From assembly GCF_013407935.1 (NCBI RefSeq), contig NZ_JACBZU010000001.1, positions 558,001 through 622,000 on the forward strand: a stretch of 64,000 nucleotides of DNA, written 5' to 3'. How positions within the stretch are numbered: the first letter of the stretch is position 1; the number at the start of each line of letters is the position of its first letter. The position numbers were made by a program, and so were the translations under genes. The notes under the pieces were generated by a model. It saw only the letters and a program-made list of their open reading frames with translations. It had not been told where the DNA came from and searched no databases. Below are positions 15,247 to 24,087 of this stretch, piece after piece. Origin of the DNA: Allomuricauda sp. ARW1Y1 (GTDB lineage Bacteria; Bacteroidota; Bacteroidia; Flavobacteriales; Flavobacteriaceae).

Positions 15247-15277
15247 AAAAAAAGCCCTCTTTGCGGAGGGCTTTTTT
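15247..15277 (+). terminator. Rho-independent terminator after the DUF3078 gene
   Basis: Stem GCCCTC/GAGGGC (15254-15259 and 15266-15271) with a six-base loop, flanked by A and T runs, so it can work on both strands. Confidence 0.9.
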
Positions 15278-15474
15278 GTGGGGTGAAAAATGTTTTTCAA
15301 GTTTTTAAGACCATGGTCTAAGTAGGTTAAGATCCGTAAGATCTGTGCGTGACACTAAAATGACTTAAAAACAAGGTGAAAGTAGGTCATCTGTGGTCAC
15401 GCCCTAAACTTTTGTTGTGAACAGGTCCAAAAATGTTGTGAAATAGGCAATAGGTTGCCGTTCATCGATAAAGT

Positions 15475-16695
15475 CTACCCCTCACTATATTCATCCAGAT
15501 GCTCTGGATACAAAAAGTTGTTGTAAGGGAAACGGGTCACATGGATGTTCCTCACCGCGTCGTACACCCGATTGCGGAATTCGTCCATGTTTTCCTTGTT
15601 CAAAGCGGAGATAAAAAGTGCCTTATCGCCCATCTTGTTGAACCAGGTTTTTTTCCAATCCTCCAAGGTAAAGTGGGCCGTGTTTTTTTCCGTGACCAAG
15701 TCATCTTCATCGATGGTTTCGGGCTGGTACTGGTCAATCTTATTGAACACCATAATGCAAGGCTTGTCCGAACTATCGATTTCGTCCAAAATTTGGTTGA
15801 CGGATGCGATGTGCTCTTCAAAATTGGGATGGGATATATCTACAACGTGCAATAAAAGGTCGGCCTCTCGAACTTCGTCCAAGGTACTTTTAAAACTCTC
15901 CACCAACTGGGTGGGCAGTTTTCGGATGAAACCAACGGTGTCGCTCAACAAAAAAGGGAGGTTGCCCAAAACCACTTTTCGAACGGTGGTGTCCAAGGTT
16001 GCAAAGAGTTTGTTCTCGGCAAATACATCACTTTTGCTGATTACGTTCATTAAGGTAGATTTACCCACATTGGTGTATCCTACCAAAGCTACACGAACCA
16101 AAGAACCCCGGTTGCCCCGTTGGGTTTCCATTTGTCGGTCGATTTTGGCCAATTTCTTTTTGAGAAGGGCAATGCGATCGCGGACAATACGTCTATCCGT
16201 TTCGATTTCCGTTTCACCCGGTCCGCGCATTCCGATACCACCCCTTTGTCGTTCCAAGTGCGTCCAAAGCCCGGTTAGTCGAGGTAAAAGATATTCGTAC
16301 TGCGCCAATTCCACTTGGGTGCGGGCGTAACTCGTCTGTGCGCGCTGGGCAAAAATATCCAAGATAAGGCTAGTTCGGTCCAGCACCTTACAGCGGAGCA
16401 GTTTTTCAATATTGTTTTGCTGGGCAGGGGAGAGTTCATCATCAAAAATAACGGAACCGATTTCGTGTTCCTTCACATATTGACGCACCTCTTCCATTTT
16501 ACCACTACCGATATAGGTTTTCGGGTTGGGTACATCGATGCGCTGCACAAATCGTTTCGCCACTTCGCCACCGGCCGTGTAGGTCAAAAACTCCAACTCA
16601 TCCAAGTATTCCTTTACCTTGTCTTCATCCTGATGTTGGTTCAAAACACCGATCAATACCGCCTTTTCATATTCTATGGACTTCTTTTCTAGCAT
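15475..16695 (-). CDS. hflX: GTPase HflX
   Basis: 406 aa. Ribosome-associated GTPase that splits stalled or hibernating 70S ribosomes under stress. The N-terminal domain shows the glycine-rich RGGIGMRGPGETEIETDRR. The G domain has G1 GYTNVGKSTLMN, G3 DTVGFIRKLPTQLVESFKST and G4 FNKID. The start is the ATG at 16695 (MLEKKSIEYEK); a TTG one codon earlier is less likely. Convergent with the DUF3078 gene and its bidirectional terminator. Confidence 0.96.
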   Translation of the reverse strand: MLEKKSIEYEKAVLIGVLNQHQDEDKVKEYLDELEFLTYTAGGEVAKRFVQRIDVPNPKTYIGSGKMEEVRQYVKEHEIGSVIFDDELSPAQQNNIEKLLRCKVLDRTSLILDIFAQRAQTSYARTQVELAQYEYLLPRLTGLWTHLERQRGGIGMRGPGETEIETDRRIVRDRIALLKKKLAKIDRQMETQRGNRGSLVRVALVGYTNVGKSTLMNVISKSDVFAENKLFATLDTTVRKVVLGNLPFLLSDTVGFIRKLPTQLVESFKSTLDEVREADLLLHVVDISHPNFEEHIASVNQILDEIDSSDKPCIMVFNKIDQYQPETIDEDDLVTEKNTAHFTLEDWKKTWFNKMGDKALFISALNKENMDEFRNRVYDAVRNIHVTRFPYNNFLYPEHLDEYSEG

Positions 16696-16856
16696 CAAAT
16701 GGATTTAGGATACAAATTTACACAATGTTTGGCAGCTATTTTTGTGGTTGGCTATTGTAATCTTGGAGAGCTTATGTTTCAGCAAACTGAGGTAGGAATA
16801 AAGCTACACAACGTAAAAGTGAATTTTCACAACACAAATCGGTAAATCACTATGTA

Positions 16857-16891
16857 TTTCATCGAATAAAGTAGGAATTTTATCGATAAAA
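16857..16891 (+). promoter_or_regulatory. Tandem 21-bp-spaced sites upstream of the subtilase
   Basis: TTTCATCGAA (16857-16866) and TTTTATCGAT (from 16878) repeat with a 21-base period, two helical turns, on the same strand. They end 14 bases before a TATATTCG box (16906-16913). Paired direct repeats spaced like this are typical of LytTR-type activator sites (inference). Confidence 0.45.
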
Positions 16892-16944
16892 CTTACATAT
16901 TCTCATATATTCGTAGTCCAAATCTTACCTAAACTTAAACTATT

Positions 16945-19140
16945 ATGGACTACAGATTTCCTTTTTCGGCTAAGGGAGCAATCTTCTCCATTTTATTTTC
17001 GCTTTTGGGCGTGGGTTCCATCCTAGGACAAACACGAGATACCAAAGAGCAAGTTAGTTTCGATTATGAGTACGGAAATATGTCCACATTCATTTCCGAG
17101 ATGGAAGCCGATTATGAGTCCAAATTAAGGCGAATAGGTGAGTTGGTCAAATCCAAGAATATTACAGTTACAGAAAAGAGAACCGATGGTACCGAAATTG
17201 CACTCGAAGACGTAGGTACAGATGGTACTCCTTTATTCTATACAACTTTAAATGACCCTGCATCCCAAACTTCAAGGGCCCATACCCTATATGAAAAAGG
17301 CCTTCTCAATTTGGGTCTATCAGGAACCCAAATGGAAGTGGGCGTATGGGATTCTGGTGTAGCACTATCTTCCCATCAAGAATTTGATGTTCGTGCCAAA
17401 AACGCGGATCAAGCCAATGAAGTAAGTCTGCACGCTACCTTAGTGACCGGAAATTTAATCTCTGCCGGCGTGGAGCCCAATGCTAGAGGAGTTGCCTACG
17501 GCGCGGAGGCTTTAACCCACGATTGGAGCCGAGACAAGATTGAAGTGGCCGAAGCTGCTGCCAACGGACTTTTGTTGAGCAACCATTCCTACGGAATACT
17601 TTCGGACCGGGTGCCGGATTGGTACTTTGGCGCTTACATTAAAGTTAGCCAAGATTGGGACCGAATTATGTATAACGCGCCACATTATTTGATGGTGACC
17701 GCTGCAGGCAATGCTCAAAAATCTTTTGATAATGATGCTCCCAACTTTGGGAAAACAGCTGATGGGTTCGACTTACTATTGGGCTTTACTACCACCAAAA
17801 ACGGATTGACCGTGGCCGGTGCCAATACCGAAATTGATGGTAACGGCGATTTAAAAAAGGCATCCGTTGCTGGATACAGCAGTTTTGGACCCGTGGATGA
17901 TGGTCGTGTAAAACCTGACTTGGCCGGGGATGGCGGAAACATTCTTTCCACCAGTTCAGCCACTAATAGCAGCTACCAGGTTTCTTCGGGAACGTCCATG
18001 GCGGCGCCAGGAGTGACAGGGTCCCTTTTGTTGTTGCAACAGTACCACGAAGAGCTTTTTGGTTCGTATATGAAAGCTGCCACCCTTAAGGGATTAGCCC
18101 TTCATACGGCTGATGATGTGGATGTCAAGGGACCCGATTACAAAATGGGCTGGGGCATTATGAACGCCAAAGCTGCTGCTGAGGTCCTTCAAAATAAAGG
18201 CTACACTACTTTGGTAAATGAGGAACGGTTGTCCAACGGGGAAACTTACACCATTACCGTAAACGCTATGGAAGGAGTTCCGTTGATGGCCTCGATTTCA
18301 TGGACAGACCCAGCGTCGGAAAACATTAACCGAGGAGAATTAAATAGTACCGCTGCCGCTTTGGTCAATGATTTGGACATCCGTATCACTAAGGATGGAC
18401 AAACGTATTTTCCTTGGAAATTGAATCCAGCCAAAGCAAACGATGCTGCCACCAAGGGCGATAACAAAGTTGATCCCTTTGAGCGCGTAGAAGTGGAGCA
18501 AGCAAGCGGAACCTATACCATCACCATTTCACATAAGGGAACATTGACCACAGGCCTTCAGGATTTTTCCCTGATCGTTACTGGAGCCCAAGTTTCTGAA
18601 TGTTCGATTGAAATTCCTTCCAATCTAGATTTGGACAATGCTACGGAAGATGGAGCTGCCCTCTCTTGGAAAGAAGCTGAAGAAACCCTTTTCGAGATTC
18701 AGTATAAAAGTGTGGATTCGGACGAATGGAACAGTGAATTGACTTGGGAAAGCAGCGTTGAGCTTAAAGCCTTGGAAGTAGGCAAGGTGTACGAAGCGCG
18801 TGTGCGTTCCATCTGTACCGAAAATGTAGTGTCGGAGTTTTCGGAGCCTATCGAATTTGAGTTTAAGGGAGCTGAAACGGCATTGATTGAAAATGCGCCC
18901 ATGTTTATTCCACAAGAGTTGACTATATCCGTTTACCCAAACCCCACAGTGGATTATTTAAATGTGAACGCTGAACTGTCAAAAGACGCTGAATTTTCCA
19001 TTGTGACCACTTCTGGGAATGTAATCCAAAAGGGGAAAACCCAAGGCTCCATTAATGTATCCTCACTTTCCGCTGGACTATACGTTTTGGTGGTGCAAGA
19101 TTACGCCGGAATTAAGAGTACTAAGTTTTATAAAAACTAA
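16945..19140 (+). CDS. Secreted subtilisin-like protease with T9SS sorting domain
   Basis: 731 aa. The signal peptide region (about residues 1-29) ends in GSILGQ. The S8 peptidase domain has its triad at D136 (VGVWDSGV), H163 (LHATLVTG) and S351 (SSGTSMAAPGVTGS). A beta-rich domain follows, then a fibronectin type III-like domain (about 555-640, SWKEAEETLFEIQYK) and a C-terminal type IX sorting domain starting VYPNPTVDYLNV and ending STKFYKN. It is therefore exported through the Por system and attached to or released from the cell surface. The product has no close functional neighbours; tandem regulator-like repeats precede it. Confidence 0.94.
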   Translation: MDYRFPFSAKGAIFSILFSLLGVGSILGQTRDTKEQVSFDYEYGNMSTFISEMEADYESKLRRIGELVKSKNITVTEKRTDGTEIALEDVGTDGTPLFYTTLNDPASQTSRAHTLYEKGLLNLGLSGTQMEVGVWDSGVALSSHQEFDVRAKNADQANEVSLHATLVTGNLISAGVEPNARGVAYGAEALTHDWSRDKIEVAEAAANGLLLSNHSYGILSDRVPDWYFGAYIKVSQDWDRIMYNAPHYLMVTAAGNAQKSFDNDAPNFGKTADGFDLLLGFTTTKNGLTVAGANTEIDGNGDLKKASVAGYSSFGPVDDGRVKPDLAGDGGNILSTSSATNSSYQVSSGTSMAAPGVTGSLLLLQQYHEELFGSYMKAATLKGLALHTADDVDVKGPDYKMGWGIMNAKAAAEVLQNKGYTTLVNEERLSNGETYTITVNAMEGVPLMASISWTDPASENINRGELNSTAAALVNDLDIRITKDGQTYFPWKLNPAKANDAATKGDNKVDPFERVEVEQASGTYTITISHKGTLTTGLQDFSLIVTGAQVSECSIEIPSNLDLDNATEDGAALSWKEAEETLFEIQYKSVDSDEWNSELTWESSVELKALEVGKVYEARVRSICTENVVSEFSEPIEFEFKGAETALIENAPMFIPQELTISVYPNPTVDYLNVNAELSKDAEFSIVTTSGNVIQKGKTQGSINVSSLSAGLYVLVVQDYAGIKSTKFYKN

Positions 19141-19154
19141 TTAGTTGTTTAATT

Positions 19155-19206
19155 CCGAACGGTTGCTGAGCGGGGGTCATTGAGCGGAGTCGAAATGAGT
19201 CGAAGC
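19155..19206 (+). repeat. Dispersed repeat family A, divergent copy
   Basis: Contains GGTCATTGAGCGGAGTCGAA and ATGAGTCGAAG as in copies 1, 2 and 4, but lacks the CTGTCACC part at its left end. Confidence 0.7.
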
Positions 19207-19336
19207 GTGATGCGGTATCCATTTGAAAAATTCAAATTCAAACATCAAGTTCAAAAGATGACTGCCCTCTTGGGTCTTGCATCTTGATTCCTGTCTCTTG
19301 ACTCTTATTTCTCGGCTCTTGTTTCAATTTTAATTT
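19207..19336 (-). repeat. Heptad and word repeats in inverted orientation
   Basis: On the minus strand this reads as 7-base units of the ACAAGAG/TCAAGAG type, then CAAGACCCAAGAGGGCAGT and TTTTGAACTTGATG. The 19-base word is identical to one at about 12629-12647, where it is also followed by TTGAACTTG. Confidence 0.7.
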
Positions 19337-20050
19337 CTAAACTTTTTTGATTTCATCATCATGCAATAACTCCTCATTCTGCAGTCGCAGGAACACTTGG
19401 GCCGTGGTCACCACATCCAATTCGCAATAGTTGATGATGCGGTCGATGTCCTTTTCCTTATAGAACACATCCTTTACCATACTGCCGTCCATATCTTCTT
19501 TTGGAGATGGAATCCCTAGGACATAAGCAAGCAGTTTTAGGGAGGTGTAATGTTTGTAGTCGCCAAACTTCCAAAGCTCCATAGTGTCCAAATGGGGCAC
19601 TTCCCAAGGCTTTTTTCCGAAAAGGTCCAATTTATAGGGAAGGTTAATGCCATTGATCACCATTCTACGAGCGATATAGGGGAAATCGAACTCCTTGCCA
19701 TTGTGTGCGCATAAGAGGTGCTTGGTTTGACTAAAATGGTCTTGCAGTAGCTGCTTGAACTGTTTGAGGATTTCAATTTCATCGCCGTGAAAGGAGGTGA
19801 CCCTAAAATTTCGATTTTCTCCCTTGTGCACAAAATAGCCCACGGAGATACAAACAATTTTACCGAATTCGGCCCAAATGCCCGCCCGATCGTAAAATTC
19901 TTCGGGTGTGTATTCGTCCTTGCGTTGGTACTGTGTTTTCTGTTCCCACAAAAGTTGGGCAGTTTCCTCCAAATCGGTGAAATTTGGGTGTTGTGGTACG
20001 GTCTCGATATCCAAAAAAAGGATATGCTCCAGGTTAAGTTTATAAAGCAT
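19337..20050 (-). CDS. 3'-5' exonuclease (RNase H-like, DEDDy, PolB-type)
   Basis: 237 aa. Exo I is ILFLDIETVPQ, Exo II is HNGKEFDFPYIARR and Exo III is YCELDVVTTAQVFLR, which gives the DEDDy acidic set for two-metal hydrolysis. The family is a predicted 3'-5' exonuclease related to the proofreading domain of family B polymerases, but without a polymerase part. Substrate unknown; a DNA repair role fits its place right after ogt, nine bases downstream on the same strand. Confidence 0.88.
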   Translation of the reverse strand: MLYKLNLEHILFLDIETVPQHPNFTDLEETAQLLWEQKTQYQRKDEYTPEEFYDRAGIWAEFGKIVCISVGYFVHKGENRNFRVTSFHGDEIEILKQFKQLLQDHFSQTKHLLCAHNGKEFDFPYIARRMVINGINLPYKLDLFGKKPWEVPHLDTMELWKFGDYKHYTSLKLLAYVLGIPSPKEDMDGSMVKDVFYKEKDIDRIINYCELDVVTTAQVFLRLQNEELLHDDEIKKV

Positions 20051-20059
20051 GGCAATACA

Positions 20060-20530
20060 TTAAAAAAGAGTCGTCTGCTTGGCAGGACTCTCGTGTTCCA
20101 ATAACCATTTTTTTCTATGCAGTCCGCCTGCATATCCTGTGAGGTTTCCGTTGGTTCCGATTACACGGTGACAGGGAACCACAATCCAAAGTGGATTTTT
20201 GCCATTGGCCGAGGCTACTGCACGAATGGCCTTTGCGTCACCGAGTTGTTTGGAAAGTTCCAAATAAGAAATGGTTTTTCCAAAGGGAATTTGCAAAAGG
20301 GCTTCCCAAACCTTTTTTTGAAAATCTGTTCCCGAAGGATTGAGTTGAAGCTCAAATACCGTTCGGTTTCCTTCAAAATATTCTTGAAGCTGCTCAACGG
20401 CATCCTTTAAAACTGCTGGAATTGTACCTTTTGGTTTTTTACTCTCCAATACGGTAATCGAAGCCAGCCCATTTTCATCGCCCAATAGCTCTGCGATTCC
20501 GATAGGGGTCTGTACATAAGCATGTTCCAT
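20060..20530 (-). CDS. ogt: Methylated-DNA-[protein]-cysteine S-methyltransferase
   Basis: 156 aa. Removes alkyl groups from O6-methylguanine by suicidal transfer to its own cysteine. The active site is WIVVPCHRVIGTNGNLTGYA (PCHRV), with the DNA-binding helix region VWEALLQIPFGKTISYLELS. The start is the ATG at 20530, which shares its A with the TGA stop of the upstream gene (TGATG), indicating translational coupling. A GTG one codon upstream is less likely. Confidence 0.95.
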   Translation of the reverse strand: MEHAYVQTPIGIAELLGDENGLASITVLESKKPKGTIPAVLKDAVEQLQEYFEGNRTVFELQLNPSGTDFQKKVWEALLQIPFGKTISYLELSKQLGDAKAIRAVASANGKNPLWIVVPCHRVIGTNGNLTGYAGGLHRKKWLLEHESPAKQTTLF

Positions 20531-21651
20531 CACTCTATTTCATCTTCATCTTCAATAATTCCTAATCGCTTGGCACGTGCATGCCAGTTCTTTCTGGCGA
20601 GCTTCTGGAGGTCTTCCACGTTGTCACTTTCATCCATGATCTCGAATCCGAGCAAGGTTTCTATCACATCCTCCATAGTCACCAATCCGCTTACCGATCC
20701 ATACTCGTCCACTACCAAAGAAATGTGTTCGCGTTTCTGCACGAATTTTTTGAAAAGGTCGTTGATGGACTTGCTTCGGTTGGTCACCAACAATTCCCTG
20801 CGGATGGTGGCCAAGGTTTCGTTCCCCTTTTTGTTTACGATGGCTTCCAACAATTCATCCTTAAGAAAGAAACCGGTAATGTTGTCCATCCGATCTTTGT
20901 ACAAGGGTATGCGGGAAAACCGTAGGGGCCTATTTTTCTCAAAAAACTCCTTGATGGGCATATCCTCGGAGGCGACCTTCATTACCGTTCGTGGTGTCAT
21001 GACATCCCGAGCCAGAATTTCATCAAAGTACAACAGATTTTTGATCATCTTGGACTCCGATTCCTTGAAGACGCCTTCCTCGTGCGCGATTTCTGTCATA
21101 GCGCTAAAATCTTCACGGCTCAACACGCTGCCGTGCTCGCCTTTGGCACCAACGAGTTTTGTGAAGAGTTGCAAAAGCCAAAGCAATCCGGTCCATTTTA
21201 AAACGAATACCATGATATTTAGTGCCTTACTGGTAAAGTTGGCCAGTTGTTTCCAAAAAGTCGCTCCAATGGTCTTTGGAATGATCTCTGAGGCCACCAG
21301 AATCAATATGGTCATCAAAGTGGAGACAATTCCGACCATCAAATCTTCCGTAAAGGCGAAACCAAAAAGGGTCCGCTCTGTGGTTCCATAGATTTCCGCA
21401 TAAGCTACCTTCGCCTGTACCCCCACCAAAATGGCTCCCACGGTGTGGGCGATGGTGTTCAAGGTCAATATGGCAATAAGCGGTTTGTCCACATCCTTTT
21501 TAAGGGATTCCAAGGTGGCAGCATAATCTTTACCTTCTTGCTTCTTCAGATTGATAAAGGTAGGTGTGACACTGAGGAGCACTGCTTCCAAAATGGAGCA
21601 TAAAAAGGAAAAGAAAATGGAAATAAGGGCGTAAAAAATGAGTAGTCCCAT
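20530..21651 (-). CDS. CNNM/CBS-domain membrane protein (CorC-like)
   Basis: 373 aa from the ATG at 21651 (MGLLIFYALIS). The N-terminal CNNM (DUF21) domain has three to four membrane helices, including SEIIPKTIGATFWKQLANF. A CBS pair follows: RDVMTPRTVMKVASEDMPIK to GFFLKDELLEAI, then HISLVVDEYGSVSGLVTMED. The protein ends after a short basic tail and lacks the extra CorC_HlyC domain of longer relatives. Members are implicated in magnesium or cobalt efflux; the old name hemolysin is misleading. The 27 extra residues of the open frame upstream overlap the next gene and are rejected. Confidence 0.88.
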   Translation of the reverse strand: MGLLIFYALISIFFSFLCSILEAVLLSVTPTFINLKKQEGKDYAATLESLKKDVDKPLIAILTLNTIAHTVGAILVGVQAKVAYAEIYGTTERTLFGFAFTEDLMVGIVSTLMTILILVASEIIPKTIGATFWKQLANFTSKALNIMVFVLKWTGLLWLLQLFTKLVGAKGEHGSVLSREDFSAMTEIAHEEGVFKESESKMIKNLLYFDEILARDVMTPRTVMKVASEDMPIKEFFEKNRPLRFSRIPLYKDRMDNITGFFLKDELLEAIVNKKGNETLATIRRELLVTNRSKSINDLFKKFVQKREHISLVVDEYGSVSGLVTMEDVIETLLGFEIMDESDNVEDLQKLARKNWHARAKRLGIIEDEDEIE

Positions 21652-21691
21652 AGGATGGCCGAATCTTTTGTACCAAGATAGGGAATAGGAA

Positions 21692-22999
21692 TCAATTTTG
21701 AATGGGTATCTGCATAGCTTTATAAAAAACATCCTGCAGCGCAGTTCGGATGTTCAGCTCATACAATTGGCGATGGCTACGTGACGGATAAACGCGGTTT
21801 GATAGAAAAATAAAGGTCAATCTGTTTTCAGGGTCGGCCCAGACGAAAGTCCCGGTAAATCCCGAATGGCCAAAACTTTTGGGGCTGGCCAAGGGGGAAG
21901 GGTAGGCTTCGCCCAAAGGAAGTTCTGAATTGTTCAGCAGTGGCTTGTCGAAACCCAATCCACGACGGTTGTCGTTTTCGGGATATTGCACTTCGGTAAA
22001 TTCCTTTACGGTTTCGGCTGAAATCAATTGTTGGCCATCGACCTTGCCGTAATTCTGATAAAACAGCATCAACTTGGCGAGGTCGTCCGCTGTGCCAAAC
22101 AGACCGGCATTGCCGGAAACACCGCCCTTAAGCGATGCATTTTCATCATGTACCCAACCTTGCACCACCGTTTTTCGAAACAAGGTGTCCATTTCGGTAG
22201 GCACAATGGCGTTTCCAAAATAACTTTCCTTTGGAAGGTATCCCAACGTATGGCAACCTAAAGGTTGATAGAAATTTTCATCCAAATAGGTTTGATAATC
22301 GGTTCCCGTAAGTTGTTCAATCAATTGGGGAAAAATCAAGAACGTAAGTCCCGAATACACATATTTCTTTTCGTCGGAGACCTTGGAGCGATTGATGATT
22401 CGGTTCATCTTTCGTTCAAAACGATGGTTGATGTACAGCCCATCGTACACTTGTGCCGTAAATCTTTTGCTGGATGAATGATGCAAAAACCGCTTTTTAA
22501 GGTTGCCATTCTTCTGTAACACTTTTTGCAAAAACACGATGTAGGGTACCAACCCTGCTTGATGCGCCAAGATTTCCCGAAGCGTAAGGTCTTTTTTATT
22601 CTTTCGGTGTCGCCAAGGCTTCCAATACCGGCTGAAAGGTTCATCCAAATCGAGCTTTCCTTCATCTGCCAACTTCATCAAAGCAGGCAACGGCCCCGAG
22701 ATTTTGGTGACGGAGGCCAAATCGTACAGATCGTTCAAAGCTACCGGCTGAATGCTATCGTAGGTGTGAAAACCGTAGGCTTTGTGGAAAATAATGGTAT
22801 CGTTCTTTGCCACCAAGAGCTGTGCCCCAGGAAAAGCCAGACTATCAATGCCCATTTCCATGATGGAGTCCACCTTTTGCTGAATGAAAGCCTCATCGAA
22901 CCCTAATTGTTAGGGTAAGGCATGGATAAGCTCGCGTTGGGCGAACCCCAAGTGCATCACTAAAGTGAAGAAGAGTATCGAAGTGGTTCGTATTTTCAT
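21692..22999 (-). pseudogene. Beta-lactamase-fold serine hydrolase interrupted by a nonsense codon
   Basis: Read from the ATG at 22999 the frame gives a signal peptide (MKIRTTSILFFTLVMHLGFA), eight more residues, then an in-frame TAA at 22912-22910, and continues QLGFDEAFIQQKVDSIMEMG to a normal stop. The catalytic domain is otherwise intact: SxxK in LASVTKIS, the Tyr motif YVYSG, and HSG in HSGFTGTFVW. Relatives are class C beta-lactamase/D-aminopeptidase-like hydrolases of the periplasm. Restart at the GTG (22873) would lack an export signal. Either a recent pseudogene, a sequencing error or a strain polymorphism. Confidence 0.8.
22900..22916. repeat. Perfect palindrome spanning the nonsense codon
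   Basis: ACCCTAA-TTG-TTAGGGT: seven-base arms and a three-base loop. The stop codon is part of one arm. Confidence 0.85.
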
Positions 23000-23076
23000 T
23001 TTGGCTGAGGTTTATCCCAAAGTTCGGATAAAATCCTTCGCAACCCTTCGACTGCGCTCAGGGCGACGAAAAAGAA

Positions 23077-24066
23077 TTAACTTATTAAGGTTACTGCATC
23101 TTTAGCAAAATACGAAGCGATTATATCGGCACCTGCTCTTTTGATGGCCGTGAGCTGTTCCAGCATAACCGCATCGTGGTCCAACCAACCTTTTTCGGCA
23201 GCAGCTTTTACCATGGCGTACTCCCCAGAAACTTGGTAAACGGCTACCGGCACTTCCACCTCATTTTTGATTTCTCGAACAATGTCCAAATAGCACAAGC
23301 CTGGTTTCACCATAACGATATCAGCCCCCTCATCAATGTCCATTTGGGTTTCTTTGATGGCTTCATACCGATTGGCATAATCCATTTGATAGGATTTTTT
23401 GTCTTTGGGCACATTGGCGATATCCACTGGTGCGGAATCCAACGCATCTCGGAAGGGACCGTAAAAGGCACTTGCATATTTTGCGGAATAGGCCATAATC
23501 CCTGTATTGATGAATCCTTCATCTTCCAAAGCTTCGCGAATGGTCAAAATCCGGCCGTCCATCATATCGCTGGGTGCTACAAAATCGGCGCCCGCCTGGG
23601 CGTGGGATACGCTCATTTCGGCAAGTACTTCGGCAGTTTCATCATTTAAAATTTGCCCTTCTGCCACGATACCATCATGACCATAGGATGAAAAGGGATC
23701 AAGGGCAATATCCGTCATCACCAGCATTTGGGGACAGGCATTTTTTACGGTTTTTATGGCACGCTGCATCAAACCGTTGGGGTTTAGGGCTTCGGTGCCT
23801 TTGTTGTCCTTCAGTTTATCGTCCACTTTAACAAAAAGGAGCAAGGAACACAATCCCATGTTCCAAAGTTCCTTTACTTCCTTCTCCAACTGGTCCAAAC
23901 TCAACCTAAAATAATTGGGCATGGATGGGATTTCTTCCCGGATTCCCTTTCCTTCGGTCACAAACAGCGGCACTAAAAAGTCATCAGGTGTCAGGGTGGT
24001 TTCCCGAACCAATCTCCGTATGGATTCGGAGGCACGGAGTCTTCTATTTCGTATAAATGGGTACAT
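23077..24066 (-). CDS. hemB: Delta-aminolevulinic acid dehydratase HemB
   Basis: 329 aa. Condenses two 5-aminolevulinate molecules to porphobilinogen. The Schiff-base lysine regions are GIMAYSAKYASAFYGPFRDA and MVKPGLCYLDIV. MTDIALDPFSSYGHDGIV takes the place of the zinc-binding cysteine cluster seen in other members, so the enzyme is probably of the magnesium-dependent type. Last heme gene of the operon read from hemA, 21 bases after the phzF-like gene. Confidence 0.96.
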   Translation of the reverse strand: MYPFIRNRRLRASESIRRLVRETTLTPDDFLVPLFVTEGKGIREEIPSMPNYFRLSLDQLEKEVKELWNMGLCSLLLFVKVDDKLKDNKGTEALNPNGLMQRAIKTVKNACPQMLVMTDIALDPFSSYGHDGIVAEGQILNDETAEVLAEMSVSHAQAGADFVAPSDMMDGRILTIREALEDEGFINTGIMAYSAKYASAFYGPFRDALDSAPVDIANVPKDKKSYQMDYANRYEAIKETQMDIDEGADIVMVKPGLCYLDIVREIKNEVEVPVAVYQVSGEYAMVKAAAEKGWLDHDAVMLEQLTAIKRAGADIIASYFAKDAVTLIS

Positions 24067-24087
24067 ATGCTAAGTATTAAGTGTTGA

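Noticed and set aside
22910-22912. Programmed stop-codon readthrough or recoding in the serine hydrolase
   Set aside because: No selenocysteine-type structure or readthrough context is evident, and TAA is the least likely codon for this; a mutation or error is simpler.
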